Shown here: positions 1-6,217 of the stretch, one piece after another
How positions within the stretch are numbered: position 1 is the stretch's first letter
Layout: each line of letters starts with the position of its first letter
Origin: a virus
DNA: 40,137 bases
Direction: 5' to 3' (one strand)
Virus record (IMG/VR): IMGVR_UViG_3300032326_002107
Coordinates: 1-40,137 of that record
Notes under the pieces: model-generated
Databases searched by the model: none
Seen by the model: only the letters and a program-made list of their open reading frames with translations
Told to the model about the DNA's origin: nothing
Position numbers and translations under genes: made by a program

Positions 1-84
1 CCTGGCCAAGGATAAATGCCGGGCTGACATTAATCCGGGAGAGGCGCTGCTCTACCGAGGCACGCTTGTCGGGAGCCGGTGGGT
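1..84. other. left edge; possible 3' end of the gene cut at the right edge, then short non-coding stretch
   Basis: No complete gene lies here. Read in frame as a continuation of the gene that runs off the right end, bases 1-12 give Pro-Gly-Gln-Gly and bases 13-15 are TAA. That is what a circular or circularly permuted sequence would show, but it cannot be proved from one window. Bases 16-84 lie between that stop and the convergent stop codon of the leftward operon at 85. I see no clear terminator hairpin with a T-tract in it. Confidence 0.4.
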
Positions 85-312
85 TCAGCGGCATGAGCAC
101 TCGACCAGCCGGGCTCGGCTGATGTCCAGGTTCGCCTTGGCGATCTCCAGGCGTACGGCAAACTCCGTGTCACAGAGCTTCTGTGCTGCCCAGGTGCTGG
201 TTCCGGATGCCACGAGCCGGGCAAACTCCGTGGCCTGGGACTCCAGTGTCCGGCCGAGCTGCTCGGCAGCCTCCAGGTGTCGTTGATATTTATCCTGTAC
301 TTCTTCAGTCAT
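85..312 (-). CDS. small hypothetical protein (75 aa), last gene of the replication operon
   Basis: The ATG at 312 overlaps the stop of the upstream primase gene as ATGA and is preceded by AGGAG, so I take this start rather than a longer reading beginning at 438 that would lie inside the primase gene. The product is about 75 residues, begins MTEEVQDK, is rich in Glu, Ala, Leu and Arg, and looks largely alpha-helical, with a likely amphipathic or coiled-coil character across residues 5-60. It ends in a short Cys-containing tail. I do not recognise the family. Its position as the distal gene of the helicase-SSB-primase operon suggests an accessory role in replication, but that is context only. 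Confidence 0.6.
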   Translation of the reverse strand: MTEEVQDKYQRHLEAAEQLGRTLESQATEFARLVASGTSTWAAQKLCDTEFAVRLEIAKANLDISRARLVECSCR

Positions 313-1193
313 CGTACACTCCTCGCTGCCCGCAGCGTGGTGGCAAGCCAACGGCTGCCATCCCGGCGCTCGGCATACTTCTCGCCCACCCCAGTGGGGT
401 GCTGCAAGAACAGCTCCTCGATCTGCCCATCGCTCCACCCATACCGGGCGAGCCAGAGGCAGGCCTTGAAGGCCGTCTCCGACCTGGCGCCACGTGGCGC
501 TGGGTTAATAATAATCTCGGTCAGCCATCCCGGCAGCTTTTCTAGGGGCATCGGCTCGCCGGTATAGAGCCTCGTAGGCTGGCGCACTGCGGCCTCGGCT
601 GCCCGGATCTCGGGTGCGAAGTCGTCAATACTCCGGCGCGCCCGGCTATCAAGCATCAGCAGCCTGACCGGCAGCGGCTCGCGCTTCCAATTCGAGGTGC
701 CCGGTACCCGCAATACCCGGGGGATATCAGCAACGGCATCCCCGCCGATGGCCTTGGCGATACCCTTCATGATGGCCGTCGCAGTCGGAGATGCAATCTC
801 CTCCCGGAGCAGCCAGTAAAGATGGTAGCCATTGCCGGAGTCAACGATGACCGAGGGGGATACCCGGGCTCCGGAGATAACCCGGAAGGCCTCCTCCTTG
901 GAGGAGAAGTTCTTGGCATCAACGTCAGCCCAGATGACCCGGACTTTATCCGGGCAGTGGGCAGCGGTACCACCTCGACCGGTACGTGGTACCACCCCGT
1001 AGTACACGTCCCAGTGCTCAGCTGAGTGCCGGCCGGCAGCCTCAGAGGCGGCCAGCAGGCCGAGACCGGTATCGTTCAGCTCATGCCACGACTGCCGAAT
1101 CTCAGGCCTGCCATCCCGACCCTTGCGGATCATGCGGATCTCGCCGAAGCCGGAGCTATCGCCCCAGATCTCGGCAAAGAACGCCACCGACAT
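309..1193 (-). CDS. RepB-type primase (archaeo-eukaryotic primase fold)
   Basis: This 294-residue protein carries the signatures of the RepB/AEP primase group. These are the acidic pair D90 and D92 in the motif WADVDAK, a second conserved strand around residues 119-128 (SGNGYHLYW, with H124), and RVPGTSNWK at 162-170. In related plasmid and phage proteins the DxD aspartates bind metal and the SGxGxHxYW motif positions nucleotide. The role inferred is primer synthesis at the phage origin or at forks. It starts with ATG overlapping the TAA of the SSB gene (TAATG) and sits in one operon with SSB and a DnaB-like helicase. No fused helicase domain is visible; the C-terminal 110 residues look like a helical accessory domain. 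There is no separate DNA polymerase in the window, so host polymerase is presumably used for elongation. Confidence 0.8.
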   Translation of the reverse strand: MSVAFFAEIWGDSSGFGEIRMIRKGRDGRPEIRQSWHELNDTGLGLLAASEAAGRHSAEHWDVYYGVVPRTGRGGTAAHCPDKVRVIWADVDAKNFSSKEEAFRVISGARVSPSVIVDSGNGYHLYWLLREEIASPTATAIMKGIAKAIGGDAVADIPRVLRVPGTSNWKREPLPVRLLMLDSRARRSIDDFAPEIRAAEAAVRQPTRLYTGEPMPLEKLPGWLTEIIINPAPRGARSETAFKACLWLARYGWSDGQIEELFLQHPTGVGEKYAERRDGSRWLATTLRAARSVR

Positions 1194-1537
1194 TAGAACG
1201 GAAGGTTATCGTTACCGCCTGCCGATGCGTCGCGCTTCACCCAGGAAACAACGCCGACCTTATATGCGGTAACATTGTGATAGACCTTGCCCTGAACCTC
1301 GCGGCTCTTGATGCTGCCCTCTACTGCCACAGTGGCGCCCTTGTAGATGGCTTCCTGTACCGGCTTCTTGAGGTTCTCGTTGAACACAGCAATCTGATAC
1401 CAGGTGCTGTCGCCATCGTCGTATGAATTGCTTACGGCAATGCTGAACTCAACGATATTGTTTTCCCCGGCCTGCTTCTCGACCGGATCCTTGCCGACAC
1501 GACCGACAAGCTGAGTGAGCTTCTTCTTCTCAGGCAT
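1193..1537 (-). CDS. ssb: single-stranded DNA-binding protein
   Basis: A 114-residue OB-fold protein. The first half matches the SSB pattern, with LVGRVGKDPVEK followed by IVEFSIAVSN, then WYQIAVFNENL and KGATVAVEGSIKSREVQ. It is shorter than bacterial SSB (about 170) because the glycine-rich linker is nearly absent, but the acidic/hydrophobic tip is kept as NDNLPF. In bacterial SSB this tip recruits partner proteins. Start ATG at 1537 has AAGGAGG upstream. It overlaps the preceding nuclease gene by 8 bases and the following primase by one base, so translation is probably coupled. It would coat single-stranded DNA during replication and annealing. Confidence 0.92.
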   Translation of the reverse strand: MPEKKKLTQLVGRVGKDPVEKQAGENNIVEFSIAVSNSYDDGDSTWYQIAVFNENLKKPVQEAIYKGATVAVEGSIKSREVQGKVYHNVTAYKVGVVSWVKRDASAGGNDNLPF

Positions 1538-1868
1538 CTTCGCCCTCCTTATTTACTAGCCTGGAGAAATCCTCCAGGTCGCAGACAATCATAACCCTAG
1601 TCTGCTCGCCGGGTTTCGGATTATCAGCTACCGCAAGCAGGCGCATTACGCCTGTCTCCGGCATCTCCATAATCCAGTTCCAATAGCGGTCGCTCCAGTA
1701 CCCCGTGCCCTTCTTGCACTGGACGAGGAACCGACCTGCCGCATCTGGCTTGCCGCCAAAGTGGCCGACGCGTTGGAGCCCAAGGCGCTTCGCAATGCGG
1801 CGCTCAAACTCTATGCCCCTGCGTCGTGCCAATCGGCCGCGAGTAGATGGGCTCTGATCTTTAGCCAC
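1530..1868 (-). CDS. small PD-(D/E)XK nuclease, Holliday-junction-resolvase-like
   Basis: About 112 residues from a GTG at 1868, which overlaps the helicase stop (GTGGCTAA) and has GGAGAGGG 10-15 bases upstream. A longer reading from 1913 would start inside the helicase gene and looks less likely. The visible motif order fits the Hjc/PD-(D/E)XK fold: a basic N-terminus, E20 in a helix (GIEFERRIAKRLG), D42 in GGKPDAAG, and Q50-C-K52 in FLVQCKKG, corresponding to the E, D and (E/Q)xK metal-binding triad. Enzymes of this fold cut branched DNA or act as restriction-like nucleases. Here the neighbours (DnaB, SSB, annealing protein) favour resolving recombination or replication intermediates. The family assignment rests on motif spacing only. 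Confidence 0.65.
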   Translation of the reverse strand: MAKDQSPSTRGRLARRRGIEFERRIAKRLGLQRVGHFGGKPDAAGRFLVQCKKGTGYWSDRYWNWIMEMPETGVMRLLAVADNPKPGEQTRVMIVCDLEDFSRLVNKEGEDA

Positions 1869-3099
1869 GGAATGCCACCCTCTCCAAATCAAACCCCAGG
1901 GTGACACGACCAACGCGACCCTGCCGGTTCTTTAGGATATCAAGCTCGACTGTCTCGGTGCCGAGTTCTCGGTAGATCCCCATCACGAGGTCGGCATCCT
2001 GCTCAATCGCGCCGGACTCCCGCAAGTCGTAGAGCTTGGGGTGCTTGTCGTCGCGCAGCTCGACTGATCGGTTCAGCTGAGAGAGCGCCACAATCGGCAC
2101 ATCAAACTCGCGAGCAATGGCCTTGAGGTTCCGAGAAATTCTTGTCACCCGCTGTACCTCTGATTCCTTTGTCTCATCCTTGAGGATCTGAAGGTAGTCC
2201 ACAATAATGCCGCCGATCCCACCGGCAACCATCTTGACCTTGGCAGCAGCGCCTCGTAGCGTGGCTGTCGTACCGTGAGGGTCGTCGAGATACCAGATAT
2301 TGGAACGCTCTCGGTACCGTAGCGCCTCGTCGGCAGCTGCGGATTCCTCAAGGTTCAGCTGGCCACGCGTCACCTTCGTCGCGTCAATATTACCGACACG
2401 AGATACTTCCCGGTCGAGCAATTGATTGACGGACATCTCGAGCGAGGCGAAGAGGATCGGCTTGCTCTGTACCCTAGCCCAGTGGTCAGCGATCTGGACT
2501 GCCAGTGCTGACTTGCCCACGGAGGGGCGTGCTGCAATGACAATCATGTCGCCACCCTTGGCGGGCTGTACCAGTTTATCCAAGGCTGCCAGTCCGTACG
2601 AGAGCCCCGGCTCGCCGGTAGCACGTGCCTCTACCGCCTTCCGGTACTCGGTCACTGCCTGTGTCGGGCTCAGCAACTTGCCACCGTCGGCATCCGTAGA
2701 TAGTCGAGAGACCTCCTCGGATACCCCGGCAAGCAACTCCTCTGAGCCGCTATCGGTATTGGCCTGGCGGCTAATCCGCGCAGCCATCATGACGATCTGT
2801 CGCTTGAACCATAGGTTACGGACGATGGTGGCGTACTCCTCCACCGGTGCGGTATAGCCGGCGCCTACCTCGCGGATGGCGTCAAATAATACCTGCTGAT
2901 CTCCGCCCAGGGTAACGACATCAACGGACTTACCCTTGCGGGTCAGCTCCACCATCTGGTCGTATGCCTCGCGGAACTCCGGCACGTGGAAGTAGTCCCC
3001 ACGAAGCGTGCCCTGCAGTTGGGCAATCTTCGCCGGGTCAAGGAGCAGGCGCCCGATCAGCGCCTGCTCCGTCTCCCTGCTGTAAGGCAGGTCTGTCAT
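1861..3099 (-). CDS. dnaB: replicative DNA helicase, DnaB family
   Basis: A 412-residue hexameric-type helicase. The N-terminal helical domain (residues about 5-100, starting SRETEQALIGRLLLDP) is the usual DnaB primase-interacting domain. The RecA-like domain carries Walker A ARPSVGKSAL at about 190-199 (G195-K196-S197), the FASLEM motif near 218-222, Walker B IIVDYLQIL at 298-306 (D301), and the downstream ALSQLNR and DLRESGAIEQDADLV motifs typical of DnaB. It is slightly shorter than bacterial DnaB (about 450-470), but all core motifs are present. Its ATG overlaps the stop of the upstream gene (ATGA). It would unwind DNA ahead of the fork and partner the RepB-type primase encoded downstream. 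I saw no separate helicase loader. Confidence 0.93.
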   Translation of the reverse strand: MTDLPYSRETEQALIGRLLLDPAKIAQLQGTLRGDYFHVPEFREAYDQMVELTRKGKSVDVVTLGGDQQVLFDAIREVGAGYTAPVEEYATIVRNLWFKRQIVMMAARISRQANTDSGSEELLAGVSEEVSRLSTDADGGKLLSPTQAVTEYRKAVEARATGEPGLSYGLAALDKLVQPAKGGDMIVIAARPSVGKSALAVQIADHWARVQSKPILFASLEMSVNQLLDREVSRVGNIDATKVTRGQLNLEESAAADEALRYRERSNIWYLDDPHGTTATLRGAAAKVKMVAGGIGGIIVDYLQILKDETKESEVQRVTRISRNLKAIAREFDVPIVALSQLNRSVELRDDKHPKLYDLRESGAIEQDADLVMGIYRELGTETVELDILKNRQGRVGRVTLGFDLERVAFRG

Positions 3100-3689
3100 C
3101 AGCCTACCTTCACAACATCAACGGCCTGCTGGAATGCAGCGCCCTTGGTGTTGACTTCCGCAATGAGCTTGTCGATGTCGGCAAAGGTATACTCAGCCGA
3201 CGAGGTGCGGCCGGTAACCAGGGCAGACAATGCCTTAAGCTGCTCAGCTCCGAGGCCTGCCTCCTTGGCAATGGCAAAGAACTTCTTCTTCATCGGCTCT
3301 GTCGCTAGGCGTTCTGCGCCCTGACGCTCCGGCTCAGCAGCAACCTCGTCACCGCCACGCTTAGCAGCAACCTCATCCTCAGAGGCGATGCGCTTTGACG
3401 GCAGCCCTGCCGCAACGATAGCCCGGCCTACCGCCGAGGTCTCGCAGTTCTCGAGCTCGCTGCCGCGAGTATAGGGCGTGCTCCCTGGAATGTTCATTGC
3501 CGAGTGGCCGGTGCCGGCGGGACGAGTCTCGTCAGCTGTGCGGTAGACCTCAGCACGTACAACAACACGGCTCTCCGTGAGGTTGATGATCGAGGTCTCG
3601 ACGCGAGCCTCGGGGTACTGGCCGTAGAACGAGCGGAGTCGCTCGGCTACATCGACGTAATCCTTTAGCGCTGTCTTATCGAAAGCCAT
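3099..3689 (-). CDS. probable single-strand annealing / recombination protein
   Basis: A 196-residue protein. Residues about 10-110 match a family common in actinobacterial and related phages, with YVDVAERLRSFY near the start, a strand-rich middle containing GTGHSAMN, and the block SELENCETSAVGRAI at about 77-91. Proteins with the ENCETSAxGRAL block are usually placed with ERF/Rad52-type annealing proteins or left as hypothetical. The assignment here also rests on its position between a Cas4-like exonuclease and a helicase, the usual exonuclease-annealase pairing. Residues about 105-130 are an acidic, charged linker. The last 60 residues form a small helical domain with MKKKFFAIAKEAGLG, which resembles C-terminal domains that contact ssDNA or SSB. 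Start ATG 3689 lies one base beyond the nuclease stop and has a GAGGAGG-type site. Confidence 0.55.
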   Translation of the reverse strand: MAFDKTALKDYVDVAERLRSFYGQYPEARVETSIINLTESRVVVRAEVYRTADETRPAGTGHSAMNIPGSTPYTRGSELENCETSAVGRAIVAAGLPSKRIASEDEVAAKRGGDEVAAEPERQGAERLATEPMKKKFFAIAKEAGLGAEQLKALSALVTGRTSSAEYTFADIDKLIAEVNTKGAAFQQAVDVVKVG

Positions 3690-3690
3690 G

Positions 3691-4410
3691 TCAGTCCTCC
3701 TCTACTTCCCAGCAACGGGTCTCGAATGGGCAGTACCCACAGAGCCAGTTGCGCTTACCGCCTGATCCGGTCAGGCGTTCCGGCAGCTTGCCAGTTTCCT
3801 GGAAGCCTGCAAGTGCACCAACGCGGGACTCCACTTCGGCATCCCACGATGGATCGTACTCAAGGACGTACTCCTTAATCGCGAAGTCGTCCTTGCAAAT
3901 GTAGGCAAACCGCACAGACTTGAGCTTATCCCCAAGTGGTGGGATCACCTCGCCGTCGCGACGGACTCCGCCGTACTTACGAAGGCAATACACATAGGCC
4001 TTTGTCTGGCCAATATGGTCTTCCTTTGGGCCATCGAGCTTCTTAAAGCCCCAGGCCTTGGTGGTCTTGTACTCCAAGACCTGCGCCTCATCGGGTGACA
4101 GCATGATCACGCCGTCGACGGAACCGGTAAGGTTCAGGTCAGGCGAGTAGATCTTTACCTCGTCGTATACCGGGAGCCCTGCCGTATTGGCAACGGCCTC
4201 CTGGATAAACTCGTGGTAGATGTGTCCCTGTCGTAGGGCGCGCTTGCTCGATGGGTCTCGCTCGTCCGATGGTACGGTAGCCCGGATCTCATAGACCGCC
4301 TTGCGGTCGCAGCCGTACAGGCTGGAGGGGTGCCACTTACCGTCAGGTTCGCGCGGCGTCTCGAGCATTTCGATGTGGGCATCCATTGCCCCGGAGATGG
4401 TGAACTCCAT
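3691..4410 (-). CDS. Cas4/RecB-like PD-(D/E)XK exonuclease with probable Fe-S cluster
   Basis: A 239-residue protein starting at ATG 4410 behind AAAGGAG; an in-frame extension to 4563 would run through the divergent promoters and is rejected. Motifs in order are: C34 in LYGCDRK; H66 and E67 in GHIYHEFIQ; D99 in TGSVDGV; E113 and K115 in LEYKTTK; Q135 and Y139 in GQTKAYVY; and a C-terminal triad C224, C227, C233 in LCGYCPFETRC. This is the full Cas4/AddB-type arrangement, with one N-terminal and three C-terminal cysteines expected to hold a 4Fe-4S cluster and a D-ExK-Q core binding metal. Related phage proteins are 5'-3' exonucleases paired with annealing proteins, as here. It is the first gene of the leftward replication operon. 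Confidence 0.85.
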   Translation of the reverse strand: MEFTISGAMDAHIEMLETPREPDGKWHPSSLYGCDRKAVYEIRATVPSDERDPSSKRALRQGHIYHEFIQEAVANTAGLPVYDEVKIYSPDLNLTGSVDGVIMLSPDEAQVLEYKTTKAWGFKKLDGPKEDHIGQTKAYVYCLRKYGGVRRDGEVIPPLGDKLKSVRFAYICKDDFAIKEYVLEYDPSWDAEVESRVGALAGFQETGKLPERLTGSGGKRNWLCGYCPFETRCWEVEED

Positions 4411-4434
4411 GCGGTACTCCTTTCTTGGACGAGC

Positions 4435-4463
4435 AGCATAACAGGGTCGCAGAAAGTTTGCAC
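4435..4463 (-). promoter_or_regulatory. extended -10 promoter of the leftward replication operon
   Basis: Read on the minus strand, TATGCT (plus 4435-4440) is preceded by TGT (4441-4443), giving the extended -10 form CCCTGTTATGCT. Seventeen bases upstream is GTGCAA (4458-4463), a weak -35. Transcription would start near 4428, leaving a leader of about 18 bases carrying AAAGGAG before the ATG at 4410. The same CCCTGnTA core occurs in both rightward promoters nearby. Confidence 0.6.
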
Positions 4464-4488
4464 ACGTTTTGCAAAACCCTGGTACACT
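4460..4488 (+). promoter_or_regulatory. rightward extended -10 promoter with palindrome in its spacer
   Basis: TACACT at 4483-4488 is preceded by TGG (4480-4482), forming an extended -10. The -35 is poor (GCACAC at 4460-4465). The spacer contains the perfect 12-bp palindrome GTTTTGCAAAAC at 4466-4477. Six bases after the -10 lies G4495, the predicted start, which is also the first base of the cloverleaf RNA. A second copy of the whole unit, ACACG to the -10 with the same 21-base distance, lies at 4852-4878. Confidence 0.6.
4466..4477. repeat. 12-bp palindrome, candidate operator between divergent promoters
   Basis: GTTTTGCAAAAC is a perfect inverted repeat. It occupies the spacer of the rightward promoter and lies immediately upstream of the leftward one, so a bound dimer could control both. 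An imperfect version, GTTTTTGCAAAC, sits at 4856-4867 at the same distance from the next extended -10. No cognate regulator is identified. The small basic protein encoded at 4591 is a possible but unsupported candidate. Confidence 0.45.
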
Positions 4489-4494
4489 GCCACC

Positions 4495-4565
4495 GGGCCC
4501 GCGAAGATGGTCTCGCGCTGTTGCGGGGACGTAACGCCAGGTGCAACTCCTGGCCGGGTCCACCA
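4495..4565 (+). ncRNA. tRNA-like cloverleaf in the 5' leader, ending ACCA
   Basis: The 71 bases fold by eye into a cloverleaf. An acceptor-like stem of 7 bp pairs 4495-4501 (GGGCCCG) with 4555-4561 (CGGGTCC, one G-U), followed by unpaired A and CCA at 4562-4565. A first arm has CGA/TCG (4502-4504 with 4513-4515) and an 8-base loop containing GG; an alternative 5-bp version CGCGA/TCGCG competes with the acceptor end. A middle arm pairs 4520-4525 with 4530-4535 and is capped by GGGA, a GNRA tetraloop. The last arm is 5 bp (CCAGG/CCTGG) with the 7-base loop TGCAACT, close to the tRNA T-loop pattern. There is no 7-base anticodon loop, so it is not a decoding tRNA. The first base coincides with the predicted transcription start, so it would form the very 5' end of the mRNA. 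It may be a degenerate tRNA, a tRNA mimic or a leader control element. Confidence 0.55.
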
Positions 4566-4577
4566 GTATCTAGATAC
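4566..4577. promoter_or_regulatory. palindrome GTATCTAGATAC, candidate operator
   Basis: A perfect 12-bp inverted repeat directly after the cloverleaf and just before the Shine-Dalgarno AGGAGG of the gene at 4591. The same 12 bases recur at 37199-37210 inside an array of related sites in the other divergent control region. As RNA it would make only a very short hairpin, so a DNA-binding site is the better guess. Confidence 0.5.
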
Positions 4578-4590
4578 AGGAGGTAGTTAT

Positions 4591-4839
4591 ATGCAAGTTA
4601 CTGTAACTAGTAATCTAAGAGAGAAGCTCGACCGAGCAAAAGATCCGGCGCTACGTAAGGCGCTTAAGGCCGCCATCTACCTGGAGGTAGAGCGTGGCCT
4701 CGAGGAGAAGTTTGGCAAGGCGTTCCTGGACATGCCGTCGACTACCGTCTGGGCGAGCAAGGGTGTCCAGAGAGTAAGCGGCAGGTACGGGTACCGCCGT
4801 GACGCACGCAAGACCCGGCGCAACTACTCGCTGTGGTAG
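4591..4839 (+). CDS. small basic hypothetical protein (82 aa)
   Basis: Starts at ATG 4591 behind AGGAGG; the frame stays open upstream, but earlier starts would cross the cloverleaf. The product has an alpha-helical N-terminal half (residues about 8-48, rich in Lys, Glu, Ala and Leu) and a strongly basic C-terminus (SGRYGYRRDARKTRRNYSLW). The Arg/Tyr-rich tail suggests nucleic-acid contact. As the first gene of the rightward transcription unit, controlled by a structured leader and flanked by palindromes, it could be a regulator, but no helix-turn-helix or other named domain is visible. I do not recognise the family. Confidence 0.7.
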   Translation: MQVTVTSNLREKLDRAKDPALRKALKAAIYLEVERGLEEKFGKAFLDMPSTTVWASKGVQRVSGRYGYRRDARKTRRNYSLW

Positions 4840-4851
4840 CCGCCAAAGTCA

Positions 4852-4878
4852 ACACGTTTTTGCAAACCCTGTTATAGT
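4852..4878 (+). promoter_or_regulatory. second rightward extended -10 promoter
   Basis: TATAGT at 4873-4878 is preceded by TGT (4870-4872), and the unit ACACG...GCAAACCCTG repeats the arrangement at 4462-4482 with identical spacing. The imperfect palindrome GTTTTTGCAAAC is at 4856-4867. Start expected near 4885. The leader then holds a 5-bp hairpin CGGAC-GCTT-GTCCG at 4887-4900 before the AGGAGG of the exonuclease gene. Confidence 0.65.
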
Positions 4879-4922
4879 CTAAGCGGCGGACGCTTGTCCG
4901 TCATACAGCTAGGAGGTTCACA

Positions 4923-5705
4923 ATGTTGTGGACGCTAGATTTGGACCGCCGACTATTGTCGACGGAGGCCTCGTTCGGTGGGGCAACGGCTAAGGAGTTA
5001 GCCAAGAAACTCACCCAGGATCTCGGTACTCCGTTTACGGAAGACCAGGTTCGTAACCGGCTCAAGCGCATCAAGGCGCAGATCGATGCCCACGAGACGG
5101 CTCGTACGGTATCGCAAGATGAGCAGAAGTTTGCTCTGGCAGATCTGCCCAAGGACCGTTATGTCGGGCCGCGACTGGCATTCTTTGACATTGAGACTAC
5201 AGGTCTCAAGGCGCACGTAGGGCGCATGCTGTGGGGATCTATTGCAGATTCTTGGGGCAATGTCACAAGCTTTTCGATTGAGGATTACCCGGGGCAGAGC
5301 CCGATTGACGACAGCGAGTTGGTGAACGCCTATGCTCGCGAGCTAGAGAAGTATGACGGTGAGTGGGTCTCATGGAATGGCAAGCTCTTTGACATTCCGT
5401 TTATGAACGCCCGCCTGCTGAAGGGTGGCAAGGAGATCGTCCGTGGGGACCGAGTCCATGTCGACCTGATGTACTACTCGAAGGGTTCGTCAGCCCGTAT
5501 TGGCACGAGCCGGCTGGCAGGGGTACAGGACTTCTTCAAGACCGGCAACTCAAAGACGCCGCTTGACTTTGATACCTGGAACCTGGCAATCTCTGGTGAC
5601 CATGATGCGATCATGAATGTCGGAGAGCACTGCGAGGCAGACGTGCTAGTCCTCCGGGATGTGTACGAGCACCTCAAGCCGCTCATCCGAAACAAGCACC
5701 GCTAG
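4923..5705 (+). CDS. DEDD-family 3'-5' exonuclease, YprB/RNase H-like
   Basis: A 260-residue protein. Residues about 15-60 look like a small helical or winged-helix DNA-binding domain (ATAKELAKKL, FTEDQVRNRLKRIK). Residues about 83-255 are the RNase H-like exonuclease. Motif I is FFDIETTG with D89 and E91, motif II is WNGKLFDIPF with D157, D181 lies in HVDLMYY, and motif III is H236-C-E-A-D240. The spacing in motif III (H-x3-D) is that of the Y-x3-D of DEDDy enzymes, but with His in place of Tyr. Such enzymes degrade DNA or RNA from the 3' end using two metal ions. With no phage polymerase present, it may trim recombination ends or degrade host nucleic acid. It has its own promoter and leader; start ATG 4923 follows AGGAGG. 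Confidence 0.85.
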   Translation: MLWTLDLDRRLLSTEASFGGATAKELAKKLTQDLGTPFTEDQVRNRLKRIKAQIDAHETARTVSQDEQKFALADLPKDRYVGPRLAFFDIETTGLKAHVGRMLWGSIADSWGNVTSFSIEDYPGQSPIDDSELVNAYARELEKYDGEWVSWNGKLFDIPFMNARLLKGGKEIVRGDRVHVDLMYYSKGSSARIGTSRLAGVQDFFKTGNSKTPLDFDTWNLAISGDHDAIMNVGEHCEADVLVLRDVYEHLKPLIRNKHR

Positions 5706-5713
5706 GGGGTAGT

Positions 5714-6217
5714 ATGGGGGCGTTTAAGAATCGTGACATTGACGAAAAGAACGCCCTCCGCGAGGCCGCAAGGTCTCGTGGGGGGCAATATACCGACACC
5801 TTTGAGGGAACGTTTTCGGTTATCTATTCGGAGGCTCTCGAGCTCCTTATCAACCGGCAGCGTAAGTATGGCCCAGACAATATCCAGCAGCAAGGAATCT
5901 ATGGTGTCATTACTCGGATTGCTGACGACAAACTTGCACGTGTAAGGCAGTCGCTCAATGGTCGGCTCGAGAATGGCAAGCTCATTCTTGACCCAATCGA
6001 GACCAAGGGAAATACCGGCGAAGGGGACGATAGCTTTGAGGATGCCCTCCTTGATATCGCCAACTATGCGCTGATTGCCCTGGCCCTCCACCGTGGTGAG
6101 TGGGGCAAGCCGCTGATCGAGGACACCGACGACGAGTTTGATAAGTTCATTGACGAGTGGACGAAAGATGATGACTTTGATCTTCCGGACATCCTGAACA
6201 ATATTGGAGACTTGTAA
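5714..6217 (+). CDS. MazG/DUF1599-like nucleotide-metabolism protein
   Basis: A 167-residue acidic protein, start ATG 5714 after GGGGGT. The central part reads as the nucleotide-modification-associated (DUF1599) type related to MazG pyrophosphohydrolases. It has a helix with YSEALELLINRQRKYGPDN (about 38-56), GVITRIADDKLARV, and a second acidic helix SFEDALLDIANYALIAL at about 106-122, where E and D residues would bind Mg2+. The C-terminal 35 residues are very acidic. In phages, MazG-like proteins hydrolyse nucleoside triphosphates or alarmones, or supply modified nucleotides; the substrate here is unknown. It is followed directly by the peptidase gene (TAATG overlap). Confidence 0.65.
   Translation: MGAFKNRDIDEKNALREAARSRGGQYTDTFEGTFSVIYSEALELLINRQRKYGPDNIQQQGIYGVITRIADDKLARVRQSLNGRLENGKLILDPIETKGNTGEGDDSFEDALLDIANYALIALALHRGEWGKPLIEDTDDEFDKFIDEWTKDDDFDLPDILNNIGDL

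Noticed and set aside
1-120. Plus-strand frame reading DKCRADINPGEALLYRG at the left edge
   Set aside because: It looks gene-like over about 30 residues but runs antisense into the operon at 85 and is out of frame with the gene at the right edge.
4495-4565. A normal decoding tRNA gene
   Set aside because: Acceptor stem, T-arm and CCA fit, but bases 8-9 are not TA, the first arm is only 3 bp when the acceptor is 7 bp, and the middle arm ends in a GGGA tetraloop with no 7-base anticodon loop.
4495-4577. HDV-like or other self-cleaving ribozyme
   Set aside because: A 5'-terminal stem and a GATGG stretch recall HDV-like folds, but the nested double pseudoknot and the catalytic cytosine region are not found.
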